A DNA stretch of 64,000 nucleotides from Clitopilus passeckerianus (GCA_944990035.1 CALYLX010000083.1:434001-498000); one strand, 5' to 3'; numbered from the stretch's first letter, positions 10,736 to 22,377 are shown. Notes: a model not told the origin generated them from the sequence alone. Numbers and translations are program-made.

Positions 10736-11105
10736 TCGAGCAAGCATGCCTTCCAGCGAGGGAAGTTGCAGACGACCCTTACCTTGAGCTAGGTGTGGGC
10801 TTGTGAGGTGAGAGCGAACTATGTAATAAGACTGGGTAAGTCTCCAATGTATTGAGGTAAAGTACATAGGTTTATATACATATAGAGAGCGTGCACAGAC
10901 CATGTATATGTAAGCATATCTAGAATGTTCTGTGCTAAATATAGTACGGAAGTGACACAGAATGAGTCATATGTAGTCATGAAGTGTCACGTGAGTTGCC
11001 ATGAGGCGTATTCGTAAGAAGACATCATAATGGTGCAATATGGCGCAATACTAATCATGTGATGTCACGTGATTAGTCACGTGAGTGGTACGCGTCAATT
11101 CAACA
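10736..11105 (-). repeat. 5' LTR of the copia element
   Basis: Near-identical to 5273-5642. It begins on the plus strand with TG at 10734 next to the primer-binding site and ends CAACA at 11105. It includes TCACGTGA at 10987, 11065 and 11077, and TGAGTCA at 10963. The end of the truncated neighbouring Gag frame runs a few codons into this LTR. Confidence 0.93.
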
Positions 11106-12633
11106 TGACCATGGGAGAACCTTGACGCTGATCTTCAATTTCCATTTCCTTGGCCCAATTGCTAGTGATGGCAGGCCCATCAAATTCGAAAGGGGTAAGA
11201 GAGCGAGAACGCTTCTTTGGGTGAGGGGAATCGTCAATCTTATCAGCGCGCTTGTCCTTAGAAGATTTTTTGGACGGACGTTGGCGCAGGTCAATGGTTT
11301 TGCCGCAGTTGCTGGCGTGTACAAGTGGCAGTTTGCTAGGTGCTACCCAGCAGCCACAACAAAATTGACACGTCAGCTCCTCTTCATACTTGGCGTGATC
11401 AGGATGCTCACATGATTCGTCATTGACGCAATCCAAGAGATGAGGGTAAGGGCAATTCTCCCGAAGGATCGTAGCATAATCCTTTTCAACACCGTCAATA
11501 ACACGTTTGGTGTCCCAGTAGCCTGGGAGACAACCCACCCAGATGTTATAGTCGTGGATACCGCATGCCAAGAGGAGTTCACGATCAGTGAATTGGCGAT
11601 CCTCATGGAACTTTGCCATCAAAGGCGAAAGATACCTTCGTTCGATAGGCATGTTCATGCGTTCAAGGAAAGCCTTGGCTTGTGCATATCGGGGGTCAAC
11701 TTGATCACCGGATTTACCGGGACTAGTCCATGAAGCGGGTGGTGAAACACGTTCAGAGAGCGTGACACCAAGACAGTTAATGAGAGCGACCTTAGAGGTC
11801 GTCGGTGGAGATGGAGCTACAGGAGCAGGGGGTTGATGGATGGCTGCCGAAGCAAAGCCTAGGACCACATTGGCGTTACCGGATTGTTGCTTGTTCCCTT
11901 TGCTGGTGTTAGCGCGGCGAGTTTTCTTCTTCTTGTCAGAAGAGCCTGAAAATTCACCTTGCGGCTTAGACTGCTGTTGGTTTTGACCCTTTTTGTGTTT
12001 CGGATCAAAACCCTTGCGCTTGACAGCAGAAATCTTGTGGGCAGAGCCAGAAACACCGGAGGATCGGCATTCAGCTTCAGCAATGATAGCCGCTCTGATG
12101 TCAACAAACTTCAGATCGGCAATCTTCTTGCCGCTTGACAGTTGCATGGCTGCAACTGCATCCCATTTGGCGGGGATAGCAGCAAGCAAGATCATTGCTT
12201 TGATAAACTCAGGGATTTTGGTGTCTTCTAAATTGGAGTCGAGATTGCTTATTTGTGGAGTTGGGGCGGAGCCGTCCAACTTGAATGCAATAGCTTTCTT
12301 AAAGTCGACAAAGACGATGGATGGGCCAGGGGTAGCATATGCTTTCTCGAGACTGTCCCAAGTTTCCTTGGCAGTGTCTCCAACGTGAACGCGCATACCC
12401 TGGGAAAGTGTCAAAGTGATGTCGCCGATAGCTTGATCATCTTTGCAGTCCCAATCCTGTGCTGCCTTAGTCTCTTCCGGCTTAGGTGGAGATGACTCAG
12501 TCAGGCGGGGAATACCGCCGTTCGTGTACTGCCACACTCCTTTTGATCGGAGATAGGCTTTCATCTGTTCCGACCATTGGATCCAGTTACTTCCATCAAA
12601 GATGGGAACAAAGTTCTTGACGTTTGACGACAT
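11095..12633 (-). pseudogene. Copia Gag, 3'-truncated by the neighbouring LTR
   Basis: 512 codons starting MSSNVKNFVPIFDGSNWI. The first 500 or so are genuine; the last three or four codons and the stop are supplied by LTR sequence. Residues 1-200 are the UBN2-type Gag. Then comes a basic Gln-rich linker (FDPKHKKGQNQQQS is shared with the first element), then the Cys/His-rich domain (PHLLDC, HPDHAKYEEELTCQ, CGCW, CGKT), then an acidic, Asp/Lys-rich tail. There is no frameshift in the retained part. Truncation by insertion or recombination at 11105/11106 removed protease and pol. Confidence 0.85.
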
Positions 12634-12852
12634 GGTAATCTGGCAAACAAGAATGTTAGCTTATGTTGCACATGCGACAGCGAGAAGCGTGCTATGAGCA
12701 ACAAGCTACAGCCCTCTATGCTGTGAACAGCGTAGAGTACTTCCTGAGCGATATCAAAGGTGCTGCCCTTCAGGCGCTACACTTTGAGCTCAGTGGCGAA
12801 GCCAAGCTGCACAGCGATCAGCTACAATTAAGTAGCGATCAGCTTGCGGGCA
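12634..12852 (-). other. Leader of the truncated copia element
   Basis: About 220 bp between gag and primer-binding site, rich in AGCGATCAGCT-type short repeats (near 12810-12845). No gene. Confidence 0.4.
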
Positions 12853-12864
12853 GGGCCCATAACC
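12853..12864 (-). other. Primer-binding site, initiator-Met half-tRNA type (second copia)
   Basis: GGGCCCATAACC, identical to the site at 10722-10733 and again directly adjoining the LTR. This supports tRNA-iMet priming in both subfamilies. Confidence 0.75.
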
Positions 12865-13278
12865 TGTCGAACAGGCACACCCCCAGCGAGGGAAGGTGCA
12901 GTAAGGCTACTAACCTGGGGTAGAGTAGAGTGAGGCTGTGAGAGCGAACTAGAGAGAAAAAAAGTGTAACTCCTTATTGTATTGAGGTAAACTACTGCTA
13001 GTATTTATACAAAAGGATAGAGTGCACAGACCATGTATATGTAAGCATATCTAGAATGTTCTGTGCTAAATATAGTATGGAATACACAAGGAATGACGAA
13101 GAATGAGTCATACGTGAGTCATGATGATGTCATTGTGGAGTGGAATGTGCTAGAAGTATTTGTAATGCTCCACGTGTGTATGTCGTGATAATGACGCAAT
13201 CAAGTAATGTGATTTGTAGTCATGTGGTGTCACGTGACTGTTCATGTGACAAAGATGTGAGACGCGTCAAGTTCAACA
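12865..13278 (-). repeat. LTR of the truncated copia element
   Basis: 414 bp, starting TGTCGAACAG and ending TTCAACA. It aligns with the first element's LTR in blocks (CAGACCATGTATATGTAAGCATATC and the following segment are shared) but is much diverged. It holds TGAGTCA twice (near 13103-13120) and a CACGTGA word near 13235. Confidence 0.8.
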
Positions 13279-13793
13279 CCAAGTAAAGTGAGTAATGGTT
13301 CCTTGCTTGTTTAGGGTGCCATCAACGTTTCGTGCTGTAATCGGTTGTCGGAGTGGGAGTAGTGGGAGGTGATGTGTCCTGGCGAAGACAGAGTCGATAA
13401 ATGACCCTTGCGCTCCAGAGTCAATGAGAGCTTTTGTGCCGGCGATTGTTGTATTTCCGTCTAGGGGGTCTTGTAGAGAGATTGGGATACGCATAGATTT
13501 AGCATAAAAATCAGTAGCTACAAGTACACTGGAAATATCAATCGGGCAAGGAAGTACTGACATCGGCTTTGCAGTCTTCCTCTTCAAAAACCCTCGGCCT
13601 CTGCTTTGGTGTAGAATTCAGTAGCTTCTTCTTGGGGCATGTCAGCTAGGACTGCTCTAACATATTAGATCAACTCGGCTCCCTTCTTGGGTTTCTTGTG
13701 GAAACGGCTGTCGTTGTTGTTAGGATAGGTCCTTCCAACGTTCTTTCTTTGAAAACACTGTTGGATTGTGTGACCCTTCTTGGAGCAATAGTA
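13279..13793 (-). pseudogene. Ty3/gypsy remnant (Gag zinc knuckle to protease)
   Basis: Collinear with 39769-40281 of the full gypsy element further right. It runs from the Gag knuckle region (CSKKGH coding near 13770-13790) into the aspartic protease with the active-site block IDSGAQGSFID (about 13400-13435). The left end is the copia LTR, so the copia element landed in the protease part of this gypsy copy. The right end stops in the knuckle codons and is followed by unrelated DNA. Several differences from the full copy, including stops in the gag part, show that it is older. Confidence 0.8.
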
Positions 13794-15361
13794 CAGTAAG
13801 CCCCACGAACTCGAGGTAGTGGGTTTTGGTTGGGTTTGGTTAGTTTAGTGCAATCCTGATCACATTTGAGCTCACCTTTCCCCTTTCATTACCTGCGCGC
13901 CTCTTCAGCTAACAACCGCCCTTGGTCCGCTCGAGCTGAGCACCTTGCATTTGCCGACCTAGAAAGGCCCGGTCTGTCAGTTCCCATATCAGTTAACTAT
14001 TGAAACGAACTTGCTTGTCTGAACGATCTTCAGAAATATGGTCACAAAAAAGGTCACATCAAATACGGCAGCAAAGATCGCGAAATTGTCGTCCCAGTAG
14101 AGAAGTCCTCTTCTCTTCCTGTATGCAACGCAGAAACAGGTCATTATCAGAGCGATACCATGGAGCACCCCTGCACTTGCTGTAAAGCAAAATTGCGCCT
14201 GAGATCAAAATTTCCACTCATCGAGGACAAGAGACCCACCTCTGAACACCGTGAGATTTGGCATGGAAAGGGAAATGAATTTAAAGTCAGAGCCCATGCC
14301 GCACGCCAGCCCATTGAAGAGTCGATCAGTGCTATGGTGACTCTCTGCTGCTGGCTGTAAGAAATGTATGAGTGAAAGAAGAGAAAGAAAGGAGCATGTA
14401 TGGGCTGTGTGGCTGTTGGGCGTTAGGTCATAGTTTTTGACCAAATAGCCACAATGTAGATCCTCCATGTGCCCAAATGCCACAATCAGGAAAACTGAAT
14501 GCTGGACCCTTATCGAGGCCGTCGGACACCATTTAAAAATTGGGCCCAGACCCGATCCAGGTCCCCATTTTTGACTTACAGTGACAATGTCTAGTCAATG
14601 TCTAGTGCAGTGTCGTCAAGCAGACACTTTTCTTTAGCCTCTTGTCTGGTTGGATGTCCTCCTAGGAAATAGGCCCCATGGGCAGAAGTATGCTAATAAA
14701 GCCCTGAAGAGAAATGAAGGAACAGTTGGTGTACGTATAATACTTGTGGTTTGCGGATAAGGGTCCGAGCAGCAGCTAGTGCCAGATATTCAAATTGGAC
14801 AGACTCCTTTTGCATTACTCATCGTGTCCTGGCAATGAGGGGGTGTCGAAGAAGGTGATCATTGTCAAACTGTGGTGTAGCCGCCTGATTCCAAAGCACA
14901 TCTTAAGGACGATTCTTGTAGTCTGGTGGATTCACAGTTGTCCAATCGCTTGTTAAAGGCCTTGATGCAGGAATATGCAATGATTCATCAAGGGACTCTT
15001 GAATTTGACGTGCGTGGGTTTATGTAGGCCTTGTATGGTGCAAATCACTTAGTCACCACCAAAATGTGACAAGTCTATAGGAGAGCCCAATTTTACCCGG
15101 ATTTCTTATCTGTCTGAGTAAAACGCTCAGTTTGATGAGAGGAACAATCTCCTCAGACGGAATTTTGATTGGGTCAACATTGAGAGAGCTATGAATTTGA
15201 CCCCAAGTGGATTTTGCCGCTACCATATATGGTAGCTCGGCTAACAGTAGTTACCTTTTTCGGACAATGACTAATCATCACTAGTCCCCATTGCTTGCCA
15301 TTTGGGTCCGCATTCTGGTGATTATTAGAGTAATTTTACAGTGAATATTCGGTTTGATAGT
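13794..15361. other. No recognisable gene
   Basis: Only short interrupted frames, with no repeat or element signature that I can name. The stretch may be old transposon debris right of the gypsy remnant. Confidence 0.3.
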
Positions 15362-15730
15362 TCATTTTTTCCTTTCTGGCTGTTGCCTAGCGCTCTGGCA
15401 CTGGAAATCAAACCAAAAATTTGCCATTTCAAATTTTTCCCGGCCTGCGGCCGGTTTTGCCACTGTCAAAGTGTAGCGGCGACTAAGTGATTCGCACCAT
15501 ACGCCAGAAATGTGCACCGTCCATGAGTGAAGCTCGGCGATGAAAGTCAAGACGACGACTCGGGAAAAACCGAGTCCGTGAGAGACTTTCCCTCTTTTGG
15601 CTACCCAACTGTGATGAACCCATGGCCTGCTCAAAGCTTCACAGAGCTCGAGCAACTCGAGTGTTGGGTCCTCGTCACTTTTTGGCCTCTTACTGCTTGG
15701 TGAGCTTGAGAGCGCCGATACAGAGCTCAT
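15362..15730 (-). CDS. Possible small unknown protein
   Basis: One open frame of 122 codons with a protein-like N-terminus (MSSVSALSSSPSSKRPKSDEDP, then a Leu/Glu-rich helix-like segment). The C-terminal part looks less like a protein and could be read through an unspliced intron beginning near 15608. There is no domain. It lies divergently from the BTB gene 300 bp to the right. Confidence 0.2.
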   Translation of the reverse strand: MSSVSALSSSPSSKRPKSDEDPTLELLELCEALSRPWVHHSWVAKRGKVSHGLGFSRVVVLTFIAELHSWTVHISGVWCESLSRRYTLTVAKPAAGREKFEMANFWFDFQCQSARQQPERKK

Positions 15731-16047
15731 AATCTTATTGCCCAGTCTAGGCGTTTCCGAGGATGAACGTTGAGCGTGACAAACTTCATAACTTGCTCAA
15801 ACTGTGGTCTCAAGAAGGAAAAAGAGGATGACGGAACCGCATGTAAATGGCAATCACTCGGCTCAGGAAGATCCCTACGAACAGTAGAACTGGGCGCCTA
15901 TTCTGAGTCACGAGAGATGGCCGCCTAAATTTGCCTTTGTGGGTGTGCAATGAGGCCTCTTGCAAGGCTGTTATCAGTATCGAAGATCGAACAGCTTAGG
16001 CGTAAACACCACAACACTCTCCTACATCGAGTCCACCGACTCTTCAG

Positions 16048-17570
16048 ATGGATCTGCCCACTCCTGTACCCTTTGACCCTCGTTTCCCCCCTGCTGATCT
16101 GCATGCTCAAAACCATCGACCGATTGCACTCCTAGGGGAGCCAACGTACGCCATCGTAAGTCTAAGTACGTATCAGACTCCCATCAGTACAACTCATGCC
16201 ATGTTTTAGGTCGATGGAAACATTGTAATCACCCTGCCAGCCATGGACGCACATTCGGTTGTCCAGAACCCCGAACCTATCACGCTCAGGCTCGATTTCA
16301 AGGCCATGAGAGCCACCAGCCTGCTCACTGATGCAGATCCCTCGCCTGGCCCAGAGAGCGTCACCCCAGACCTCTTGAATGGACTTTCGGGCCAGCCAGA
16401 TGATGTAGAACTTCAGGATGACGTGCCCATCGAGCGAGATGATACATATTACCTCTCTATGGTCCACTTCGAGGTGAGACGCTTCCTTGAACTGGGTTCT
16501 CATGTCTTAATCCGCCTACAGATTCAATATCATCAGTTCTTGGTGCCGCGCTGGCGAATATCTGAAAGCACGACGCATTTCGATCTCGTTCTGTCCCAAG
16601 ACCCAACTGAGGATTCTGTCATCACTCTGGATAGTGTTTCACCGGATGACTTTCGTAGGTTGATGCTGGTGATGTATCCACTGTGAGTATGTTCTTTGAA
16701 TACGCATCATTCTGTCGACCCATTCAGTCGGTTTAATCTAGGACGCGAGGCTGGGGTGGTATCCTCTCCAAGCAGGACTGGATATCCACACTCAAGCTTT
16801 CGACGCAGTGGAAGATGCTTCAATACCGCAAGCAGATGCTGACCTGCCAGCAGAGAGATTCTGTTCGGGGCCCAACGCTCTCATCGGTGGAATATGTCGT
16901 TCTGGGGAAGACTTGCGGTGTGCCCACCTTGTACCGCCGCGGATGCATAGCATTCACAGAAGGCAGACTTGACCTGGACTCTTCCCACAAGGACAGTCTT
17001 GGAGTTGAGACCATGGTCAAACTGATGCGAGCACGGGACGAAGCCTGCAATTCTGACGTCCAATCCTATCACAAACGTTTCTCCATACGCTCTCAGCCGT
17101 ACCACAACATCTTGCCAAAGTTGTTCGAAGCCGAAGCATCCCAAGCCTTATCTAATATGGATCCCGTTGAGCGAATCCTCGTGGCTCGCAACTACGGGCT
17201 ATCGGATTGGCTTCTTTCCTGTTATCACCAGCTTGTCGAGCGAGAGGAGAGTATCTCCGTGAAGGAAGTAGAACAGCTCGGTTTGGAGACCACTATTAAG
17301 CTATGGAAAGCTCGGTTGGAGCTCTTCCGTACTTATCGGCGTATAATCGAGCAAGTGGATCCGCCTCGCGGCGGCCCCGATTTTGCAGAAGCGGTGGAGA
17401 GGGCATTTGGTGATGAATTCAAGGAATCTCAACTCCAGTACGACTGGCTAGATCCTCCGCCTTCCCCGAACCCTCCGCCCACTGAACTTAGAGCGGAGCT
17501 ATCTCCTTCCATCCGTTGGGTCGTCCCCACTCTGGCTGCAGGCAAGAAAATGAGGAAGATTAAGAAGTGA
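16048..17570 (+). CDS. BTB/POZ domain protein 1
   Basis: Four exons, 16048-16155, 16210-16473, 16522-16682 and 16742-17570, give about 453 codons with all phases consistent. The BTB region is split across exons 2-4: DDTYYLSMVHFE, then YHQFLVPRWRI, then the helix LDSVSPDDFRRLMLVMYPL. After it comes the usual family C-terminus with two repeats of the pattern ERILVARNYGLSDWLLSCYHQLVEREE followed by a Gly-Leu-Glu-Thr helix (about residues 265-400). The last 60 residues are Pro-rich and end in a basic KKMRKIKK tail. BTB domains mediate dimerisation and often act as cullin-3 adaptors; no partner domain is visible here. It belongs to the family that recurs at 26.5, 29.0 and 30.5 kb. Confidence 0.85.
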
Positions 17571-18113
17571 CCTTTAGAGGTCCTTGGATCGTATTCGTGA
17601 ATTGGTGGTACTGTAGTGATTGTACATACTATTGTAGAAACACTGCGAGAAACAAACCATATTATCAGAACACAGTTGTGATAGTGGCGTATGCCTCCGT
17701 GGAGGCTTAACGCTTAACTCACAAGTCACTCGAAGTAGAGAGGCAATCGCAGGCTCCTCGCTGGTGCCTCAAGTGGCAACCAAGTAAGGCTGACTTCGGA
17801 CATACCCCGTTTGAGTGGTAGGTAGGCCTGATGTGTGTCTACGATGAAATAAATTCCATTGGATATAAATACGCTATAAAGTTCTCACCTGGAATATGTA
17901 ATGGGGAGAGGAGGGCGGGTAGCGAGAAATATATTGTCCGATACTAGGAAAGGTTACGAAGGCAAGGGATAAGCTATATGTACTGTAAAATCAAGGAAAA
18001 GGAAACCCACCTAGGGAAGAGGACGAAGGCAAGAGATGGAAGAGACGATTCTCTCTCAATGTCTCCTCTACCCTGGATGCCAAAGAAAGTGAATAATCAT
18101 AGAAAAGAGAGAT
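17571..18113. other. Intergenic region between convergent genes
   Basis: Holds the 3' ends of the BTB gene (plus) and the F-box-like gene (minus). Nothing else seen. Confidence 0.4.
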
Positions 18114-19115
18114 TTAGAACACCCGCCTCTCGAGCTTGGTCTCAGCTGCTCCTGTCGAGATATGCTGAATGCCGTTGAGACTGGAGAGTATGAACTCGCG
18201 GAGATCACTCAACGGAGCTCTGCAAACGATGTGCCAGAGTTGCGGTTCGCGGAAGCTGATGTCGAGCGTCTGCAGGCCACAGCCTGACCAGAGAAGGAAG
18301 TTGTTGAAGGAGGTGGGGAAGTGGGAGGTGACTTCACTTTCTGGCTTGTCCCCCAGGGCTTGGTGCGTCGAGATGCACAAATGGACCAGATGGTCGCAAT
18401 CGGAATGGAATGCCAGACAGTCGTCCAACCCAAAATTCCGTTCAAACGTCGCATGCGTGAGTTGGGGCTGGAAGTGGTGATGAAAGGTAGGAGTAACCGA
18501 GAAGCCTCGCCAAAATAGGTGTTTTAGGTTGGGTGCACTTCGGATTACTGCCGTTAATTGATCGACTTGAGTCCAGGAGCAGTCTGAGCTCTCAACTACG
18601 ATGGTTTGAAGACCTTTTGCTTCCTTTATGAGAGGTGCAAGACCGGGGTATGAGAAATTGCCTTGCACGTAGAATGTCAGATTGCGACACTGCTTGATGA
18701 ATGAAACAAGGGGCGCTTGCATGAAGGACATGGCACCAGGAAGTAAAATGCCGAATCCGTAGCTGTGTACCATCTCCTTTCGTAGCTGCAGCAATCGCTA
18801 GAAGCCACTGTTTCCGAACTTGGGTTTGTATGGGTTTCGGTTGGCGAAGTTGATGAAGCACCACAATTTTTTGATTGAGATCGCAACTTTCCCCCAGTAG
18901 CAACACATATGGCTGAGCGCCATACCTGCGTTTTCGCTTTGAGGAGACTCATGCGAGGCTAGATGTTGGGGGAGGCAGGCGTCAAAGACCTTCTCAAGAA
19001 GTTCTGGAGGCAGGTCTTTGGCGCTGAGACGAGGGTCATCTGTCTTCGGAACGTCTGCTTGCTTTAGTTCGCCAGTTGCAGTAGGAAAAGTAGGGGACGA
19101 TGGGCTCTGTTGAGG
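18114..19115 (-). pseudogene. F-box-like protein with one in-frame stop
   Basis: Reading on the minus strand, a segment at about 18940-19050 gives DPRLSAKDLPPELLEKVFDACL, a good F-box start. It continues with MALSHMCCYWGKVAISIKKLWCFI, the usual second half in mushroom F-box proteins, and then runs to a 226-codon open end (18114-18794) with LRR-like segments. The frame is broken by one TAG (plus-strand CTA at 18798-18800), with no convincing intron to remove it. A 53-bp intron with donor GTATGT and acceptor CAACAG probably precedes the F-box, near 19100-19155, linking to an exon upstream. F-box proteins are substrate receptors of SCF ubiquitin ligases. A pseudogene, an assembly error or a mis-read splice are all possible. 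Confidence 0.5.
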
Positions 19116-19155
19116 TCATGTGTTCAATTGGGAAGGAACCGCAGCAGAAGGAACG

Positions 19156-20173
19156 CAAACATACATGAACATCGAGGTGAAACTGAGGATATCTCCGCCA
19201 TAACTCGTTGTAGATGTCGGTGCAGAGTTCTGACGTAGAACGATGGCAGAATCGCCAAGGTTTGGGGGGAAAAGTTCCGCTTCATACTGAAGTCTACTCT
19301 TGAGATAAAGCTGGGCCCTACGCTAGCTAGTGAGCCTTCAGATTCGAAGTAATAGGGATTGCTACATACTTTTGCTTGGTCTATTCTGACGACGCGTGAG
19401 TTCATCACAACAGCACTCGCAAGGTCGTAAACTGAGAACCCGATAGTCGAACTAGATTCTCTTGCTGAAGAGAGGTATCTGGGGTTATAGATGAACATAA
19501 GTTTCTTTCTCCCGCCGTGAAGCTATACCGGACTGACCAGACTTGCAATTAATCAAGAAGCGCAAAAACTCTTTGCGAAAGCCTTCTATCGTGATAGGAT
19601 CTGCCAGATTCAATTGTAACGATTCTCTCGTGATGATGGTTCTGGTGGAGGCTTCAAAGCCGTTCTAGGCACCGAGCGGCCAGGTTTCTGGAGGCAAATT
19701 GGTATAGACATGCCACATCTGTCGAGTCCTGTATGAGGCGAGAAGGAAGCACGAGTTTGCTGTGGCTGTGTTCCGAGTCCCAACACCTCTGCTTAGTACC
19801 TCGTTTGCCTTGCATTCGACAAATGGCGAGGCATATACTATGATATAGGAGCAACCTGGCCCTCCCATCACTAACATTGGCACGGGTGGTCAGGTTCACG
19901 GTTTATGATTAGATTGGCACCCATGGCCGAAAATATTCGTAGAGACATCGTGAGGCTCTCATAATTCTTTTCCTTTTACATATGCTTAGAAAGCATGTTA
20001 AAGTACCCATTAAACGCATTTGAGGCTGATTACCTTAAGGTGACCAACATATGGGCCCCTAATAGTATTGAGAATCACGGACTCAGCAGCGTGTGTTCCA
20101 GAATATAGGAGGAGGCTCTTCACTTCTTCTCATCTCTAACCCACTTTGCTCAACACAGCCTTCAAAACTTCAT
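19156..20173. other. No clear gene; possible 5' exon of the F-box-like gene at its left end
   Basis: The minus-strand segment 19160-19270 can be read as a sensible peptide (ELCTDIYNELWRRYPQF) that would splice to the F-box exon. The rest has only short frames. Confidence 0.3.
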
Positions 20174-22377
20174 TATGGATCCTCCTAGTGATTCCTATCG
20201 TTTTTCCTTCGTCTTTTCCAAACTGACATCTCGAAGCTTTGCCATTCACGGAAGATGAACTGAACAAAGCCGGTCTTCTAGGCGAAGGCAAGTCCCTTAG
20301 TCTTTTTGCACGTCAAGGGCACGCCTTCCAGTGCCATTAGCGCTAGTTAGTCATCTCTAGAGCGGAGACTCCCTCGTCCTTCTTCTCCATATCAACTCAC
20401 TGCTCAACTCACTGCGCAATCTATGGCATACTTACCATCTCCCCTATAGGAGTATCCGGACTCGCCATGCAGGTTTTCAAGACTATGAGAGAGCACTCGG
20501 AGCTGCTGAGTGAGTCCTTTAATTTCTTTCTGCGTCTATCCCACACTTACCACCTTCCGCCCAGAACTCTCCCTCTTCACTCTCCAATGTATTGACCTCC
20601 AGATCCAGCAACGCAAGGGTGCTAGCTTGCCTCGCGTGACTATGGCGGCCAATCTCTCCGCCGATGCCACTGCCGTCTCCGTGCACGGCCCCGACGAGTA
20701 CGAGAGAACGTCATATTATAACGACATCACCGGGGACGGCGACCACCCGGACCTCATCTACCGTTCGGACTTCCTCACTCCACCCTTCCCCAAGCCTGTC
20801 GGCAGATACGCCCACATCCCCGTCAAGTCGCTTCGCGGAGTCTTCGACACCCCGCTCAATGATGTCTGGGACACTGTCGGCCCCCAGATTCGCGATCTGA
20901 GCAAGGCTCGGAAGATCAACTGGTCGTCCATCGACCCTGCGCGCTTCTTCACCCACGCACCGCTGGGAGAGGACGCGAAGGGGAGTCTTGGTCACGTCGT
21001 CATATGGGTCGGCGTCATTCCTGGTTCTACCTCCGCCGATACTGCCCACGAGGTCTCCCAAGAGATCCTTACCCTTCTGCAGAAGAACGGAGTGGACGAT
21101 GCTGTTGTGGAATGGCGCGAGGCGGTCCCGCAGAGGCTCGCAGGTCCCTCACCTATGCGCCATGTCGACAGCACCAATGGCACCCATTATATCCGTCGCT
21201 TCCTCACTCCTCTTCTCGGCTTTCCCCTTCCGACTCAAGAAATGGAGGAGGAGGATACCCAGGGCACTCTTACGCTCTGGTTCCACGAGAATAAAGACAA
21301 GGATGGCAACCCCAGCAACAAGGTGTATGGAGTTAGCAACTGCCATGTCCTGCGCAAGAATACCACTGTCGATTACGAGCACAGAGCTGGCGCACCTAAG
21401 GGTCACCTTCGAGTGTGCGGAATGCATCGATTCCAGCGCGGCCTTGACGAGATCACGGAGGCCATTGCTGGTCGCGGGATTCTCGCCGACCTTTGGGCCC
21501 GAGAGATCGTCATACAGGAGGCGGCGGTGGGACAGGGCTCGGAGGACGTGAGAGAGATCCGGCAGACTCGACGCAAATTGGGCGACGAGCACGAAGCTAT
21601 TGCCAAACTCGAGGCCCTCCACGACGAAGTCACGAAGTCCTGGTCGAATATCAAGCTCCACCGCAACATCGGGCACGTTCAATATGCTGCAGCCATCTGG
21701 GTCGACAAAGCTGGTACACTATATACCTCAGACTGGGCTGCATTCCTAGCTGCTGAGGCGAAGGTCAAGGATAAGTTTGAGGGCAACGTCGTTGATCTCG
21801 GTGCGTTTCGACTTATATTTCTTCTATTCACGTCGTCTAACGAGGACAACTTGATTCAGGATCCAAATATTCTCCCCCAGAACTTACAGACATGTTCTGC
21901 CCTCTCGACGGTGGTTCGACCACGTTCGAGTATCCCGTGTGGAGAAAGCTCCGGATCGAGGGCTGCGCCACGAAGGAGGACCTCGCCCACCCTGCAGAGT
22001 TCGACAGCGAAGGCCAGCGCTGCCTTATGGTCGGCAAGGACGGCAACACTACCAACCTCACCGTCGGACGCTACGCCGGCCTGGTTTCATTCACGCGGAA
22101 CAAAGTCGGCACCGAGTCCGTCGAGCTTGGTATCTTCAACTTGGGCTCCAGGAGTGCTGCCTCGGAAGTCTTCTCCGCTAAAGGAGACTCGGGTGCCCTT
22201 GTGTGGCACATTATGAACGGTAAAGCTTGCATCGTTGGCCAAGTCCACTCTGGATGCAATAGGGGCGGTTCGACCAGCAATCATGTTACGTACTGTACCC
22301 CTGGGTGGTACCTCCTGGGAGAGATCAGGAAGAGGTTCAAGTACGCCGAGTTCTACGGCACCACCTGGTCAGCTTGA
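20174..22377 (+). CDS. Trypsin-like serine-protease-fold protein of an agaricomycete family
   Basis: The secure part is 20642-21800 joined to 21860-22377 (about 558 codons, one 59-bp intron). Upstream exons near 20174-20186, 20236-20286 and 20450-20510 encode family-like N-terminal pieces (LPFTEDELNKAGLLGEG, LAMQVFKTMREHSELL). The junction between 20510 and 20605 does not fit a standard donor, so the N-terminus is tentative. The protein ends in a chymotrypsin-like domain: His in GVSNCHVL (H235, counted from 20642) and the nucleophile in KGDSGALVW (S497). A coiled-coil-like Glu/Arg helix lies around residues 270-330. There is no signal peptide, so it is probably intracellular. Substrates are unknown. 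Related proteins are common in mushroom genomes, often in many copies. Confidence 0.72.

Larger units (their letters stand above)
5273..11105 (-). mobile_element. Ty1/copia LTR retrotransposon, recent but reverse-transcriptase-deleted
   Basis: The element reads on the minus strand: 5' LTR at 10736-11105, primer-binding site, one long gag-pol frame, polypurine tract, then 3' LTR at 5273-5642. The two LTRs differ at only three positions in 370, so the insertion is young or recently converted. The order protease, integrase, RT/RNase H places it in Ty1/copia (Pseudoviridae-like). No matching 5-bp target duplication is visible (left flank ends GCCCT, right flank starts TGACC). The right flank is a second, truncated copia element while the left flank is unrelated, so the present ends are probably not a simple insertion. 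The frame is intact but lacks the RT palm, so movement would need enzymes in trans. Confidence 0.93.
11106..13278 (-). mobile_element. Truncated copia relative (5' LTR, leader, partial gag)
   Basis: The order on the minus strand is LTR 12865-13278, primer-binding site 12853-12864, leader, then a gag frame cut off at 11105 by the LTR of the first element. Its Gag and its Cys/His-rich domain are clearly homologous to those of the first element but well diverged, so this is a different copia subfamily. No pol and no second LTR are present in the window. Confidence 0.85.
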
